A stretch of DNA of 64,000 bases from Epiperipatus broadwayi (lineage: Eukaryota; Onychophora; Udeonychophora; Euonychophora; Peripatidae): positions 248,001-312,000 of the forward strand of contig JAQFVV010006714.1 in assembly GCA_028023455.1 (NCBI GenBank), in the 5' to 3' direction. Under the pieces are notes generated by a model. The model did no database searches, was not told the origin of the DNA, and saw only the letters and a program-made list of their open reading frames with translations. Made by a program: the position numbers and the translations under genes. Numbering within the stretch: the stretch's first letter is position 1; every line of letters starts with the position of its first letter. Of this stretch, positions 1-12,302 are shown piece after piece.

Positions 1-1313
1 AAAAAAAAGACCTGACAAAATATATACTCCCTTACTACCTATTAACGGTATCTCTTCCTAATCATTCTATTGCTCTTTCCATTTCACTGAAATACAACAC
101 AAACAAAATAGGTGACATAGGACATCCTTGCCTTAGTCCCACCCCATTTTTAACTTTAACTGATTCTATATTCCCTAATTGATATATATAATAATTATTT
201 TCATATAATTTTTAGTAATATCTATTAAAGCTTCATCCATTCTCAAATTTGCTAAACTTATCCATAATCTATTTCTATTTACTCTATCATATGCCTTCTC
301 TATATCTATAAAACTCATATATAACCATTTGCCTGAATTCCTACTCATATCCATAAGTTGTGTAACTACAAATAAACTATTGCCTATAAACTTATCTAAT
401 CTAAAACCTCCTTGCATTTCCCCCACTACATTATTTCCTTCCATCCATTTTACAACTCTACTAGCCACTATATAAGAAAACTTTATATAAAACTGATGTT
501 ACCGCTAATTATTCAACTTTCTATGATTCTTGCCCTTTCCTTTAAATAATAATATTACTCTTGTATTACTCCAACTATTTGGGAAAACTCTATTCTGTAC
601 CATTTTATTAAAACAGGATAATAACTTTACTTTTGCCCTATGTCCTAAATTCATTACCATCTCTGCTGCCCATCCATCTAAACCTCTTGCCTTCCCACTT
701 TTCAATTTCTTCTCTACCTCATTCAGTTCATTTTCTGAAAACCTAATATTCCCATTACTATATGCTTTCATGTTTTCTATCACTCTATCATTCATATCTA
801 ATATCTTTTCTATAATCATCACATATCTATTTAAGATTCTCTCTAAATCTTTTCTAGAGCTACACTCTATTCCCTCATCATCTAGTAATACTATCTCTCT
901 CTCCCCTACATTTCTCCTTTTAATGTAATTCCAAATTTTTTTACTCCCATCTCTTTCATTTTTATTAATGTCCTCCAACAATTTACTATTCAATTTCATT
1001 CTCTCTATATAATTATCTATTTTAGCCAACTTCTTCTTTTCTAAGTATTTCCCATTTAACATTAATATCTCTTTCACTTTCCTTGTTCTTAATAGCACAC
1101 TTGTATTCTCTACATTGCTTCTTTCCTCTCTTTGACACTTTTTCTAATTCTCATTTTTTTATTACTTTTAATCTTCTGAATATTCTCACCTAAAACCCTA
1201 TTTGCCACTTTTTTTACTTCTTTATACCATTCCTTATACTCATCCCCAACCCACTCTTCCATGATTTCTTCAACTTGTATTGTGCCAGTCGGATTTGTAT
1301 GTTCACGTAACAA
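1..1313 (-). pseudogene. Non-LTR retrotransposon (LINE) reverse transcriptase fragment, runs off the left edge
   Basis: This is the RT part of a LINE that copies its RNA into DNA at a nicked target. Reading from 1313 down it holds a lysine-rich linker (1110-1313), the RT N-terminal part (505-1098) with a GKARGLDGW-like motif before the fingers, then GEMQGGFR and FIDIEKAYDRVNR (the first catalytic Asp region, 175-468). Near 70-165 a further frame has GLRQGCPMSPILF. The YxDD box would lie beyond base 1. Frames change near 1100, near 470-505 and near 180, and a stop lies at 505, so it is a pseudogene. The same element appears to resume at 4144-4742. It resembles LINEs of arthropods and other invertebrates; the clade is not certain. 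Confidence 0.85.
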
Positions 1314-4143
1314 GATCTAGCATCTAGGCAAAAGTACCTCAAATCCAATCATGCGCAAGATACACAGGTCAGGAACACTCATGAACTCTGCCCTATTTGC
1401 CTATTTCCCAGATCTATAACATTATGAGCAACCATCCCGATGACATTGACTTAATTTACTTCTCACCGCTGGCATCGGTCATCGGAGACACAAAACGACT
1501 CTAGGCTAAACTTATATGATAGAATAACTTAGTAACTAACTATATTTTATGAGCAATGAAGGCTCATGACCTAGCATATTAATTATGTATTGAGCGGAGA
1601 TCATCTAGTCATATTGAGCATAAGTAATAACTTAATATTTTAACTTAACTAAAAGAAAGCAATGGTTCGAGTTTGATATATATATTTAAGATTTATTAAT
1701 AACAAAATTATGTCGGGTTATTTACCTGACATGAGCCTCATATGTATTATATATGTGTGTTTGATTCATATTTAACAATAACATAAGATTTGCGGCTATG
1801 CCAATAATATATATGTGTGATTTAATGAACTAGTGCTATTAGAATACATTACTGGAATACTATTACACCCCCAGAGATGAAAAGAGCCTTTAATTAATTT
1901 AAAAGGATAATAATTTTACAAGCAGATATTATATTTGGTTACATTCAATATGATTATTAATTTGGAGTTATAGATAATTAATGCACGGGGTGGGTAATGA
2001 ATAATTATATAAACGATACTAAATCTATCGCATTAATACGTATATTAAACTAATGGAAATATGTCTGTTTAAAGAAATCATCTCATTACGGCTTATGACT
2101 ATTTCTGGGCGACTAATAAGACACTGAAAGGTAGTGCATGCATGGCAGCTGATTGGGTTGGTCCAATTATGGATCCTGGAGTGTGCTTCATGAATTTTAA
2201 GAACGAAGTTGACCGATTTCCTCTGCAACGTAGGCAGGGTCGGTTTTGAGATGAATGACAGTCGGCTAAGTCATTATCGGGCTGGATTTTCCAGAGCAAT
2301 CCCCATATAAAGCATGCACATAAGACCAAGGATGTCCCCAGGGTGTTTTACAGCCTGGTTTAAGGACATTGAGAATGATGATGGGGCTCAACTGTGCGAA
2401 TGCCTCCATGTGAGAAAGAAGCACAAACATATATATAATGAAATGGCCTTTATGCATGTAATGCTTAATAATATAATATAACTCTAAAGATTAAAGATTC
2501 TCTAAACATATTTATTGCCCATAAATTATGAAATATTCGGTGTAATGATATGGCCTCATTAAGCAAACATGGATAATAATTATACTTAAATATAAAACTA
2601 AGATCTTAAGATCCCCCTCCTCCTTACATTATGTTACTTAATATTATTCATTACTTCCCACACATTTAATAAATCTCAATTTTGGTTACTAAATGCCCTT
2701 GTGAAAATATATAAATTATTACAAAATAAGTGGGTGGTGGTAATAGCTAAGCTGGGTTTTACATATATAATATAATTTAAGAATAAAAGATAACGCATTA
2801 TTTAGGAAGGAAAATGTGAAAAAAAAAAGATGTCAATCTGTTTTTCTACAGTAAACATAAAAATATAATTAGTTTATTTACCTAAAATCATGAGCACCTG
2901 GGCAAGTCGAATAAGACTTGTTTTGATCAAATTATAAATTATTTACCCCGTAAATGATTGGTGGGGAAACGAAAATGAATTATATGCTTGCGATTTTAGA
3001 ATACTATTGGCATTTATTTTAAAATATAAATACATAAATCTTAATGAAAATTATTTGCCACTTGGAAATAAAAGAAAAGGAAAAACATTTTATAGGAGGC
3101 TTAATATAGATTAGTTATATAGAGTTATACGAATACATATTTTAAAGACATTTAAAATAGGTGATTAAAATATAAACATTACAGAGAAGGCAGGATTTAA
3201 GAATTGCAAGCGGTCAAAGTTCTTTTACCTTGCTTATTTAGAAGAGCGATTTCACTAGGAGTCAGTCCATCAGTATTGTTTCACTAGATCTAGGATAGCA
3301 TTATTATTTAAGAATTAGCATTTCATTTTCATTGGAAAAAATACATAAAGTTCATTGGTACGGGATGCAGAGCTTCGTTCATGGGAGCAGCATATTAGAA
3401 TGGAGGGAAAAGGTGAAATTTCCCCTACTCACGACACATTGAGTGAGAATCAAAACTGGCGTGGAATATGTATAGCAACATAATTATTTAATGGTCTCCT
3501 CTTCTTGTGGATTCAAATCCAGCAGTATATATACTTTTATTTTGAAGCTGTAACTTAGCAACTACTGCTGGACCTGAGGCGGTTTAAGCACTTAAGTTTC
3601 ATCTGGAATAGTTTGACCGGATACTCTTATCTAGTAAGATGTTTGAAACAATGCAAGTTTGTTATCAGTTTCTCGAACGATTGTTTTAAAATATAGCGTG
3701 GACAATTTCCACTAATGGGTTTATTTTATTATTACCAATTCGTAATCTTTTACTTTAATCTAAGGAGTCTTTCGGGTAATTGTTTTTCGAGTGACTTCTT
3801 AACAAGATTGCATCATTTCTGGCTACAAAATTATATATGAAAAAATAATAAGTTTCATATATAATACCTTATATATATAATATAACTATTAATTTATTCA
3901 CAATCTCCTACACTGAAATATATAGATATTTATTATTTACGCCCGTATATACATGAGAATATTATTAAATAAAATATTTTTAAATTAAAATACATACGTG
4001 TTAATGTGATTTATGTTATAATACTAACCAAAAGAAATATATATATTATTAGCTATGTATATACATGCGTAAAGGTGGGTTTGAATACAGTTAGATGGTA
4101 GGAGATTGGATGTGGGCTGTGAAGCAGGATCTGAGCATCAGAT
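1314..4143. mobile_element. 2.8 kb non-coding insertion splitting the LINE
   Basis: This block separates the RT fragment (1-1313) from the endonuclease fragment (4144-4742) of what looks like one minus-strand LINE. The endonuclease segment ends at a residue string EEYKIL and the RT segment starts at LREHT, which join plausibly into one reading. The block has a more varied and G+C-richer sequence than its surroundings, especially 2090-2420 and 3180-3720, and no long ORF. Its right end carries a short hairpin (GAAGCAG at 4123 against CTGCTTC at 4149). I could not define terminal repeats or a target duplication, so its class is unknown. It could be a non-autonomous transposon or unrelated DNA brought in by rearrangement. 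Confidence 0.45.
3465..3535 (+). repeat. tRNA-like B-box sequence, possible SINE remnant
   Basis: The string GGATTCAAATCC near 3509-3520 matches an RNA polymerase III B box, with a weak A-box-like TATAGCAAC stretch about 40 bases upstream. There is no foldable acceptor stem, so it is not a tRNA gene. It may be a tRNA-derived SINE relic inside the 1314-4143 insertion. Confidence 0.2.
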
Positions 4144-4742
4144 AATCTGCTTCAGTATTTTATACTCTTCCAACTTATTCTTATCATTCATTCTCCATCC
4201 ACATCTTTCACTATTATTTCTACTTTTATTTCTGTTCTCCATCACATTACTAACCATTTCAATTACAATGAAGTTATGATCACTAGTGGATACTTATTCT
4301 TCATTATCAAACACCTTAATTTTTCATATTTTATTTATTCCCTCTTTCTCTATCAATACATAATCTATTGTGTGAAACATATTATTTCTAGACCATGTGT
4401 ATTGTCCCTCATAAATATTTAATAAATTTCCAATACTCAAATTCACTTTCTGAGAAAAATTCTTCAAAAGTTGTCCATTTTTATTATCTACATTATCAGT
4501 TTCTTCAATATGTCCATTCATATTCCCTATAACCATTATTCTCTTCCCTTTTTCTTTAAAACTTGTATATCCTTAACTAGACATTCATATATGTTACTAT
4601 TCCATTTCATTATAATTTGACTATCTCCAGTGGCTATATAAACTATAGCTACCATCCAGTCTTGTCTACCCAACCTTATTTCAAACCACAAATGTTCTTG
4701 GCATTTAACAATATTTAAATATTTTTTTGATGTAACACCCAT
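4144..4742 (-). pseudogene. LINE endonuclease (APE-type) fragment
   Basis: This is the apurinic-like endonuclease domain that nicks target DNA for a LINE. Two adjoining reading frames overlap at 4536. The first (4742-4536) has LWFEIRLGRQDWMVAIVYI, the strand before the active-site loop. The second (4536-4324) has GNMNGHI, equivalent to the GDFNxH motif with Asp replaced, then YTWSR and IDYVL. A third stretch (4290-4144) has STSDHNFIVIE, the catalytic SDH motif. It is broken by a frameshift at 4536 and a stop near 4324 and is truncated at its N-terminus near 4750, where a small inverted-repeat element lies. It belongs with the RT fragment at 1-1313. Confidence 0.8.
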
Positions 4743-4763
4743 ACCACCATAATTACAAATATT

Positions 4764-4824
4764 CAGTAACGCCCTCTGTTTAAAAGTCTATATCTCAATA
4801 ACATTTAAACAGAGGGCGTTACTG
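4764..4824. mobile_element. Short inverted-repeat element (MITE-like)
   Basis: Perfect 21-bp arms (4764-4784 and 4804-4824, beginning CAGTAACGCCCTCTG) flank a 19-bp spacer. Weaker symmetry continues outward through a TAATTACAA-type stretch on both sides, to about 4750-4843. The G+C-rich tip stands out from the A+T-rich surroundings. It looks like the two ends of a cut-and-paste transposon with its interior removed. The superfamily is not identifiable from this alone. Confidence 0.6.
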
Positions 4825-4843
4825 GTTAATTGTAATTGTATAA

Positions 4844-6299
4844 TGGTTCATATATTTGTATAATTATTTTAGTTAGTGTTAACAGTAACTTTATTTTCAT
4901 ATATATATATATACACACTAAAAATTTTATTTTGTAAGTAATACATTTAGTATCTTATTATAGTTTTAACTTTTTTATTGTTTATTAAATTTTGGTTTTT
5001 ATTCAATTAGTATTTCATAGATTTTATTCTTTGTAAATGTTAAGTAAAACTATGCAATTGTATAATCTCTAAGTCTCATATTCTGACAATTAAATTCAAC
5101 AAATTCTGTAAATGTGATTGAAAAGAGAGATTTTATATACATAGAGTCAATCAAATCATAAAGTTGAATTATAATGGCCCCCAGGTTTAGGTTTATTTTA
5201 CTTTTATAAATAAATAAAACAGTTATTATAGGGGGAGAAAAAAATAATTTTGTATTATTATATAAACTTGACAGTGCAACTTGGAATTTAAATTAATAAA
5301 AGTTCTACTCATTTTACCCCATTCTAATATATTTTAATAATCCACAATAGTTATGTTACAAATCAAAATTGTACTAATGTTAGACTGAATGGTGATAGGA
5401 CAGAAAGTTGTTCAAAAATGTGTTTTATAAATTTATAATATAACTAGCCTACATGATAATGCTGGTGAAGTAAAGTTCAGTCATAAAAAAATGAAAAGTA
5501 TTTTAAATAGGACAAAATTCAGATAATCATATGAAGATTGGAATAATGCTTAAGATAAGGAAAGAAAATGAAAAAAGAAATGTTTATTTGTTTTTGAAAA
5601 AAATACAGTTTGACAATAATGATTTCCTTGTCTAAAACCTATAAGAAAAGAATCACATATGAAAAGCTTCAGGTAACAATAATATATTTCTTTTAGAATA
5701 TACATTGATCAGATACATTTGAAAGTGATGTTAAGTATGTATGGGTATTGGCCAGAACTGATACACATAAATCAAACTAACCATGAAAAAAATAAAGATA
5801 TACAAAAAAGTGGTTTATCAATCAATTAAAGATGTAAGGAAAGTTTTTCAATGTACCTGATGTGAAAATAAATATAAATAATAGAAACTTAAACTACAAA
5901 GGGCATTTCTATAGAATGAACAAATTACTTAGGGAAAATTTAAAGAAAGTTGTTGCTTGTGTTAAATAATAAAATGCTAAAAAGAAGAAAAAGGAGAAGG
6001 TTAATTATTAAAAAATCTATGTATACAGAAATCTTAATAATTAATTAAACAAGAAAAATTAAAATAAAAAGTGTTTCAAAGTAAATTATGTTATAATATG
6101 TCGAGTGCCATACTCCAATTATTGATTGCACTTATAGTGAAGGATAATGAAAATGTCTTAAGCTCAACACTGAATAGCTAATAAAAAGTGTCTAACCAAT
6201 AAATCTTGCTGCCTTACAGGATAGTATGTTAAAGGTTGGGTATTAATTTCCAATACAGTCTTTTGTCTCCCTCTTTTCCTTCTTCGGTAACTTAGATTA
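4844..6299. other. A+T-rich DNA, nothing recognised
   Basis: Contains poly-A and poly-T tracts and short TA runs only. No ORF with protein-like composition, no paired repeat and no RNA motif was seen. Confidence 0.5.
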
Positions 6300-6553
6300 A
6301 TAACAGAGGCAAAATTCCATTTACCATAGCACCACCATGTACAAGTCAAAGTAATCAATAGATGCAAAAAATTATATGCATAAAATCTCTCTCTAATGAA
6401 TACACACCCAACAGGCACTAGATAGGAATTTTATGCATAAATCTTCTTGCATCTACTGATTACTTGCATTGGATGGCACTACTGTATGGAAAGTTTTGCT
6501 TTTGTCACAACAGCTTGTGTAAACATAGGTAATGGTTATCATGTGATGGTTAG
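6300..6553. repeat. Fold-back repeat family A, degenerate copy lacking the ribozyme centre
   Basis: Two inverted arms (about 6310-6410 and 6418-6510) share the family-A words AGTAATCAATAGATGC, CATAAAATCT and, at the right end, TCATGTGAT. The copies at 10.5, 22.7 and 29.2 kb carry a hammerhead core between the arms; here the centre is missing. The copy is diverged, so it is old or a deletion derivative. Confidence 0.6.
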
Positions 6554-7104
6554 TGGTAACTTATATTAAAGTAGGGTATGATCTTCATGACTCTCTTATG
6601 CTGTCAGACATCGTATACTAGCTATGACAATGAGATGTTTGTTCAATATTTCCACTCCTACACAGTATTTCAGACTCCAATTTCCTTTGTTTTTGTTTTT
6701 AGCTTAAGTTCTCAAGAATTAAAAAAGCAAAGATGAAAGTAGGCTTAATAGTCAGACCTCAGTTGTAATCTTTGCTGGAGGCAGTACAATCACTAATGAA
6801 TTGGAACTGAATTTGAGTGAAACAGGACTGTTTGGTGGCAAAAATTGTAAGTTTAAGCAACCCTATTTAAGAATCCCTCTGCCTACTACAGAAATGGAAG
6901 GGTCTAGAAAATATCTGGAAATGGTCTATCATACATAATCTGGACAGGTTTCCAAAGTATGGGGGATTTCACAGTTTAGCATAAAAATAATAATATCAGT
7001 AATAGTGTTAGGGCAGGTGGCAGCAGTTGTACTAAAGGTAAGTATTATAATGGTCCACAATGAATTGAAGTATTACAGTCTTACCATATCTGCACTACAA
7101 GGGT
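6554..7104. other. No recognised feature
   Basis: A+T-rich sequence with moderately complex stretches at 6720-7030, but no supported gene, RNA or repeat. Confidence 0.4.
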
Positions 7105-7200
7105 GCCATCTAGGCATTTGAACCTAGAAAATTTATAGAGTAGGCGATACGCACTGTTAAAATCCCACTTTATTTTATATTTAGACCATTAACCCAAGTC
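7105..7200 (-). repeat. Possible tRNA-derived SINE head
   Basis: On the minus strand a B-box-like AGGTTCAAATGCC lies at about 7117-7129, and an A-box-like TGGTCTAAATAT lies upstream near 7185-7195. The element at 47.33 kb has the same TGGTCTA start. Spacing and sequence are loose and no poly-A tail or target duplication was found. Confidence 0.25.
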
Positions 7201-8459
7201 ACTAGCTCAGTAGAACAGCAGAGATTTATATTTATAAATTCTTATCTAAGAATATTTTTAATATTAAGAAAAGAATAAAATAAGCCACTGCCAGTAATTA
7301 ACACACAAACATCATTTATTTGCGCACATATATAATCATTTTAAAATTTGAGGAATAACATTTATTATTTTAGATTTTAATATTCTTTAATTTTAAATTA
7401 TTATTTTAAAATTTTAAATCATCCACACCGATGAATTTTATATTTATTTTAAGATTGTCGAGTATGAATAAACTACATAGATTTGCATTTGAAAAGAAAA
7501 TATTCTATCCTTATTTAACCTTAGGCCAAAAGTTTGCAGTCAAACCAGTGTCAATCCATCTGATACATTGATGTATTCAATGTAGCATGAAAATACGACA
7601 GCACAAAAAATACTGTACTGTCAGGAATCTACATCTGAACAGCATGATTAGAGAAGACAAAAAAAACTTCATAGGAAGGGACTGCATCTTCCGTCTTACT
7701 ATCCCATTCCATAGGCAAACAGGGGGTGTGCAGCAAATACTGTGATTCTGCACATAGCGAATCTCATACTACATCTACTAATTATGCCAATATATCAAAT
7801 CCATTGACCTAATTTAACTACAAAACAAATAACCTAAGATTACCCTCCCCTAATTAATTAATATAATTTCACAAATCTATATAGCCATTCACACCCGACT
7901 TAAGTTTAACATTTACATAATTTTGCACAGATGAATTTTATAAAAGTTTAGTTTTTTTTATGTTGAGTATAGATCGACTACACAGATTACACGCTCAAAA
8001 ACATTTCAAAATAAACATAAATGATCACAATATAAAGTCATTGATGTAATTGCAGAGGGAATTCACAAGAAACCCAATGGCATTCATCATAAGATGCTGC
8101 ACTGACACCAATAACTAAAAAGACATCCAAATAAATTTATTTTAGATATTCAACGTAAGATATCATATTTACCAAATGTCTATATATTCCAATCAAATAT
8201 GAAAACAAAAAAACATAATTAAATGTGAACGAATCTATGCAAGCATCTATGCACAACTTAAATTTAATGCATTTAGTAATTTATACATTATTAATAAAAA
8301 CAAAAAAAAAATGGAAATGATTTTTAGCAAACTTAAATATATAAAATTTAAACATTAATTATCAATTTGAAAGTTGGATAAGAGTTCATTTTAAAATTTA
8401 AGCTCTGAATCTTAAAAGCTTGAACAAAAGTTCTTAATTATTTTTAAATTTTGTAGTTT
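7201..8459. repeat. A+T-rich block with diverged internal direct repeats
   Basis: Words such as GATGAATTTTATA and the GAGTATnnATnnACTACA pattern occur near 7430-7480 and again near 7930-7990, which suggests an old duplication with a period of roughly 500 bases. No coding potential was seen. Confidence 0.3.
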
Positions 8460-10059
8460 ATGTCTTACAGTAGAAGAAATCCCAGTTCCTGCTGTCAATT
8501 CCCATGAAGACTTTCATGGAAGATCGGTCTGTTGTACTGGAGGTGGCTTTAGCTGGTTCAATCCTGCTATTACAGTCGTTTCATTTTTTAAATAAGTGAG
8601 AGAGGGTGACAAGTGTGTCTTATCATGCCTCTCACAAAATCAAGTTGGAAACTCAGGAACTGTTTTTAATTTGAATTGTTTTCCTTTTATAATGATCCTC
8701 TAAATTCAATGAACAAGACATCACTAATCTTAGTCTCTTTTTTGGTCCATGCTGAGGCTTGGTGCTTCCATTGTTCAAGCTAATTCTTTTGTTCTCTTGA
8801 CCTTTTTTCTATAAGAGCCCCAAGGGCTAGTTTGCTTTTCAATTAATTTATAAAACAATCATTTCCATTTACAAAAATATTTTAGCTTTTTCTTATACTT
8901 TTTTCTAAAAAAGTACGTTCAAATACCTTCTTTCTTTTTTTTTATTTAAAAAAAGAAATAATTTTTAAAGTTTTGCATCTGTGTGAATATATATATATAT
9001 ATATATTGAACAACTCTTTAATTTTTTTAGCTTTTAGTTTTTAATAAATTTATTTTTATTTGTGAACTTAAAAAAAAAAATTATTTTAATTTTAAATTAA
9101 TGTAATGGCATATATCGTTACAGTATTATCATTCTAATATTTTTCAAAATTTGGCTACATGAGATGTGTGAACTTTGTTTCATAGAAATTTTTCAAGACT
9201 AGACAGAGGACTGCACTGACTGTGAAGGAGTTCTGCACTTAATGAAATTCTCTTCCTAGAGGAAAAACATTTGATAGAGCAGATGGATTATATTTTTTGG
9301 AAAGAGGTAAATCAGTGAAAGGAGAATGTAGTTGTAGCAATGAAAGACTAGTGATATTATAACTCACCTTGCATGATAATAGTGCTTACTCCATGTGTCT
9401 ATGCTTCAAATTGAAATTTTCTTCCTGAAGACATTAATACAGATGTTGATACAAATAATAGACTTTGGCAAAATTGCAGGGAATAATGGTATTAGTTCTG
9501 TAAATTCAAATGATGTGTTATTATTAGGGTTTTTCCCAACACATTGTATGATTATCACAAGTACTTTGTTCAGGCAAAAAACCTCCTATAAAGAAACATT
9601 GATGCACCCATGCTCAAAATAATGGCATTTAACAGATTATATTATAACTAGAAGTCATAATAGCTCATATTACCTTAGCATTGACAAGCACAGATTGTTG
9701 TACAAATCATAGATTAATATACTTCAAGGTAAAAGAATAGTTAAATTACAAAAATAAAATAGTTATTATTCTAATCACTTTTATAAGAAACTTGATGTTT
9801 GTTTTTAGAAGAATCTACTATACTAAATTTCAACATTGTTAATTTATAGCTTTATGATTATCATACTACTAAAGCATGAAATTTTCTTAAGAAGTATGCT
9901 GTGGATACAAGTAAATCTATTCTTGAACCATGCTTGGTCCTTTGACAATGATTTTATTATTATTGGTTTGATTAATAAGAAAACATTGAACTTTCCGTTT
10001 AACAGAATAATAGATTAAATTTGGTACTTCATAATAAATAACTGCAAAGAAAATTTAGA
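8460..10059. other. Mixed-complexity DNA without a recognised gene
   Basis: 8460-8780 is more complex than its surroundings and has a GGTTCAATCC B-box-like word near 8556, not enough to call a tRNA or SINE. A (TA)n run lies at about 8988-9006. Open frames at 9395-9622 and 9836-10018 have no recognisable domain and A+T-driven composition. Confidence 0.35.
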
Positions 10060-10300
10060 AATTCATTGATTATGATCATTAGCAGTAGCAAACTCTCAAT
10101 ACAGTAGTGTCACTCAGTGCAGGTCTTAATAATCAATGAATGCAGAAGACTTGTGCATAAAATTTCCATCTAATGCCTACTCATTCAATATCCTCAGACT
10201 AGTTTCTAGCTTGTGGCTTTGATCAGTGGGGAACTTTGGATCTGAAAGTACTGCACCTAGATCAAAGGATTCGATGCAATCCTCCAGCAGCCACCTTTTA
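10060..10300 (-). repeat. Fold-back repeat family A, partial copy with a mutated hammerhead
   Basis: Shares with the neighbouring copy at 10490-10818 the ordered words CAAACTCTC, AGTAGTGTCACTCAGTGC, AATAATCAATGAATGC, TGTGCATAAAAT and the ribozyme centre. The right arm is missing. It lies in direct orientation about 435 bases upstream of the second copy, so the pair looks like a local duplication or two nearby insertions. Confidence 0.75.
10191..10232 (-). ncRNA. Hammerhead ribozyme motif, probably inactive
   Basis: On the minus strand the core reads CTGATCA where CUGANGA is required, so the invariant G8 is C. The rest of the fold is present: stem II (AAGC/GCTA around loop CACAA), GAAA, a CTAGT stem III, and C17. 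Stem I (TCCCCA/TGAGGA) has one mismatch. The G8 change should abolish self-cleavage. Confidence 0.6.
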
Positions 10301-10489
10301 CCTACTTAATTAACTATAAAGTTAGGAGCTGAAGATAAAAACACATTGTTTTCAATCCAAGCTCATTCTTCTGTATAGTCATATAGATCTTAATCCAGTT
10401 CAGCATTTATACATTTTCATGACCTTGGTTTATCAAAAACAACAGCCACCCTCATCCTATAGGCAGGAATGTTATGAAACCACCAAAAC

Positions 10490-10818
10490 ATCCCATGATC
10501 ACCATTTCCTGTGCTTACACATGCTGTTGTTAGCAACAGCAAACTCTCCATATAGCAGTGCCACCAAGTGCAAGCCTTCATAATCAATGAATGCCAGAAG
10601 GTTTGTGTATAAAATAGCATCTAGTGCCTAGTCATCCAATATCCCCAGACTAGTTTCTAGCTTGTGGCTTTCTTCAGTGAGAAGCATTGAATCTGAAACT
10701 ACTGCACCTAGATCTATGGATTTAATGCAGGATTGCACTGAGTGGCATTACTGTATAAAAAGTTTACTATTGCTAATAATAACTTGGGTAGTATATAGGA
10801 AATAGTGATCATGTGATA
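10490..10818 (-). mobile_element. Fold-back repeat family A, most complete copy
   Basis: About 330 bp. The left end (from ATGATCACCATTTCC at 10493) and right end (to ATAGTGATCATGTGAT near 10817) are inverted copies, and the inner words CCATATAGCAGTGCCACC and GAGTGGCATTACTGTAT pair too. The hammerhead motif sits near the centre. No protein is encoded, so any mobility depends on other elements; PLEs are the natural candidates because they are known carriers of hammerheads. Confidence 0.7.
10642..10683 (-). ncRNA. Hammerhead ribozyme with intact core
   Basis: Read on the minus strand: stem I TTCTCA/TGGGGA (two G-U pairs), core CTGAAGA, stem II AAGC-CACAA-GCTA with an A-A at its base, GAAA, stem III CTAGT sharing the last A of GAAA to make palindromic ACTAGT, then C17 as the cleavage nucleotide. 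All residues of the CUGANGA...GAAA consensus are present. The very short stem III suggests activity as a dimer. Cleavage activity is inferred. Confidence 0.75.
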
Positions 10819-12075
10819 TAATAATCATTTCTAGAATTTTCTTTGATTCATAGAATGAGCACATTATTCTGATAAATGGTATTATAACCATATTAAATCT
10901 ATCAATGGGACTCTTTCATAATAACATTTTACAAAAAAACTATCTGTCTATGTTATCATTTTCTGTAGATATCAACTGATCATCACTTATTATGGTCCCT
11001 AACCCTGAAAAAAAATAGTATTTTTTTATAAATATTAAATTTAATGTGAGCTTTTTTTGTTTGGAAACAATATTTTGTATATGTATATATTACTAGAATA
11101 TTGCAACTCTTTATTATTTTTAATATTCTGGAGACATATTGAAAAGGGCAAAAAACATAATTTGCCGAAAAAGGCTTTTTTATGATAATTTTATAATTTG
11201 TAATCTTTGTTGCTTGTATATATGTATTTTTAAACATATTATTGACTATTATTTTTTATTTATATTTGTATTTTAATATTTATTTAAACTAATCATGTAA
11301 TGAAATTATAATACATAGATTGTGATTTTTTTAAGACTGATAAATATATTTCCTTAATTGATAATTTATTCTGGTTTTTTTTTTAAATCAATTATTTTTT
11401 TATTCATATGTCAGCAATGATTCCTATCATTAAAAACATGGACGAGATAACTAAAAATTATAGCTTTCACCACTAATTTACAATATATACGTTTAACCTA
11501 ATAATCTGATGATTTAAAAACTGTTCATTCTTTTTCTTGGAATTTTAATTTGCTAAACTTAATAAATGTATATCTAATTACATCATATTTTCAATTGCTT
11601 CATAATTTTTTGACACTATATAATTGATCTTTTTTTTTTTTCACTTGTCAGATTTCACAGTTACTTTAAAATCACGACAGTCTTATCATTTTAAAACATT
11701 TACATGATAAAGAAAATATTTGCATGTGTTACGTGAATGATTTCTCATTCTTACCACACTATTTTATTTACTCATGCTTTCTTTTTTCTTTAATCTTCCA
11801 TTTTTAAAAAACAAATTAATCTTGGATATAGCAGTTTACCTATTGTTAATTTTTCTGGGTTTTTTTCTTTTAATATCTAGGATACGAATTATCGATTAGT
11901 TTACATGTGTATGTATTGGCTAAGCTACAACATTTTATAATTAATAATATATATATATTTAAAAAGGGTCATGTATCCTAATTTAAAGTAAAGATATCTC
12001 CAACAGCCTCCTAAAATATAGTGACATATATATATACAAATAAAATGTTCATTAATTAAAAAAATATTGTAATAA
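10819..12075. other. A+T-rich DNA, nothing recognised
   Basis: Low-complexity T-rich and A-rich stretches. The open frames on the minus strand at 10983-11237 and 11925-12140 are Ile/Tyr/Phe/Lys-rich products of base composition with no domain. Confidence 0.45.
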
Positions 12076-12302
12076 CAATAAAAATAATAAATATAATGGT
12101 AATTAACTATTATACACAATCTTTCAATCTGCAGGAGCATTTTCGGTTAATTTCTTAACCCTCCTCAACTGCCATTAAATTTTATGGTAGTTGAGGATGG
12201 TTAATGGCAGTTGAAGAGAGTTAAGAAATTAACCAAAAGTACTCCGCAGATTGAAAGATTGTATATAATAGTTAATTACCATTATATTTATTATTTTTAT
12301 TG
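12076..12302. mobile_element. Fold-back (MITE-like) element, family B
   Basis: Two about 100-bp inverted arms (12076-12176 and 12203-12302) around a 26-bp loop. Matching words include ATAATGGTAATTAACTATTA, CAATCTTTCAATCTGC, GGTTAATTTCTTAACC and CAACTGCCATT, with only a few mismatches. A single diverged arm is seen at 26283-26410. No coding capacity; a non-autonomous DNA transposon is the simplest reading. Confidence 0.8.

Noticed and set aside
8514-8572. tRNA gene suggested by GGTTCAATCC
   Set aside because: The T-stem and acceptor stem do not pair; only the B-box word is present. Similar B-box-only hits at 3509 and 50198 were also not accepted as tRNA genes.
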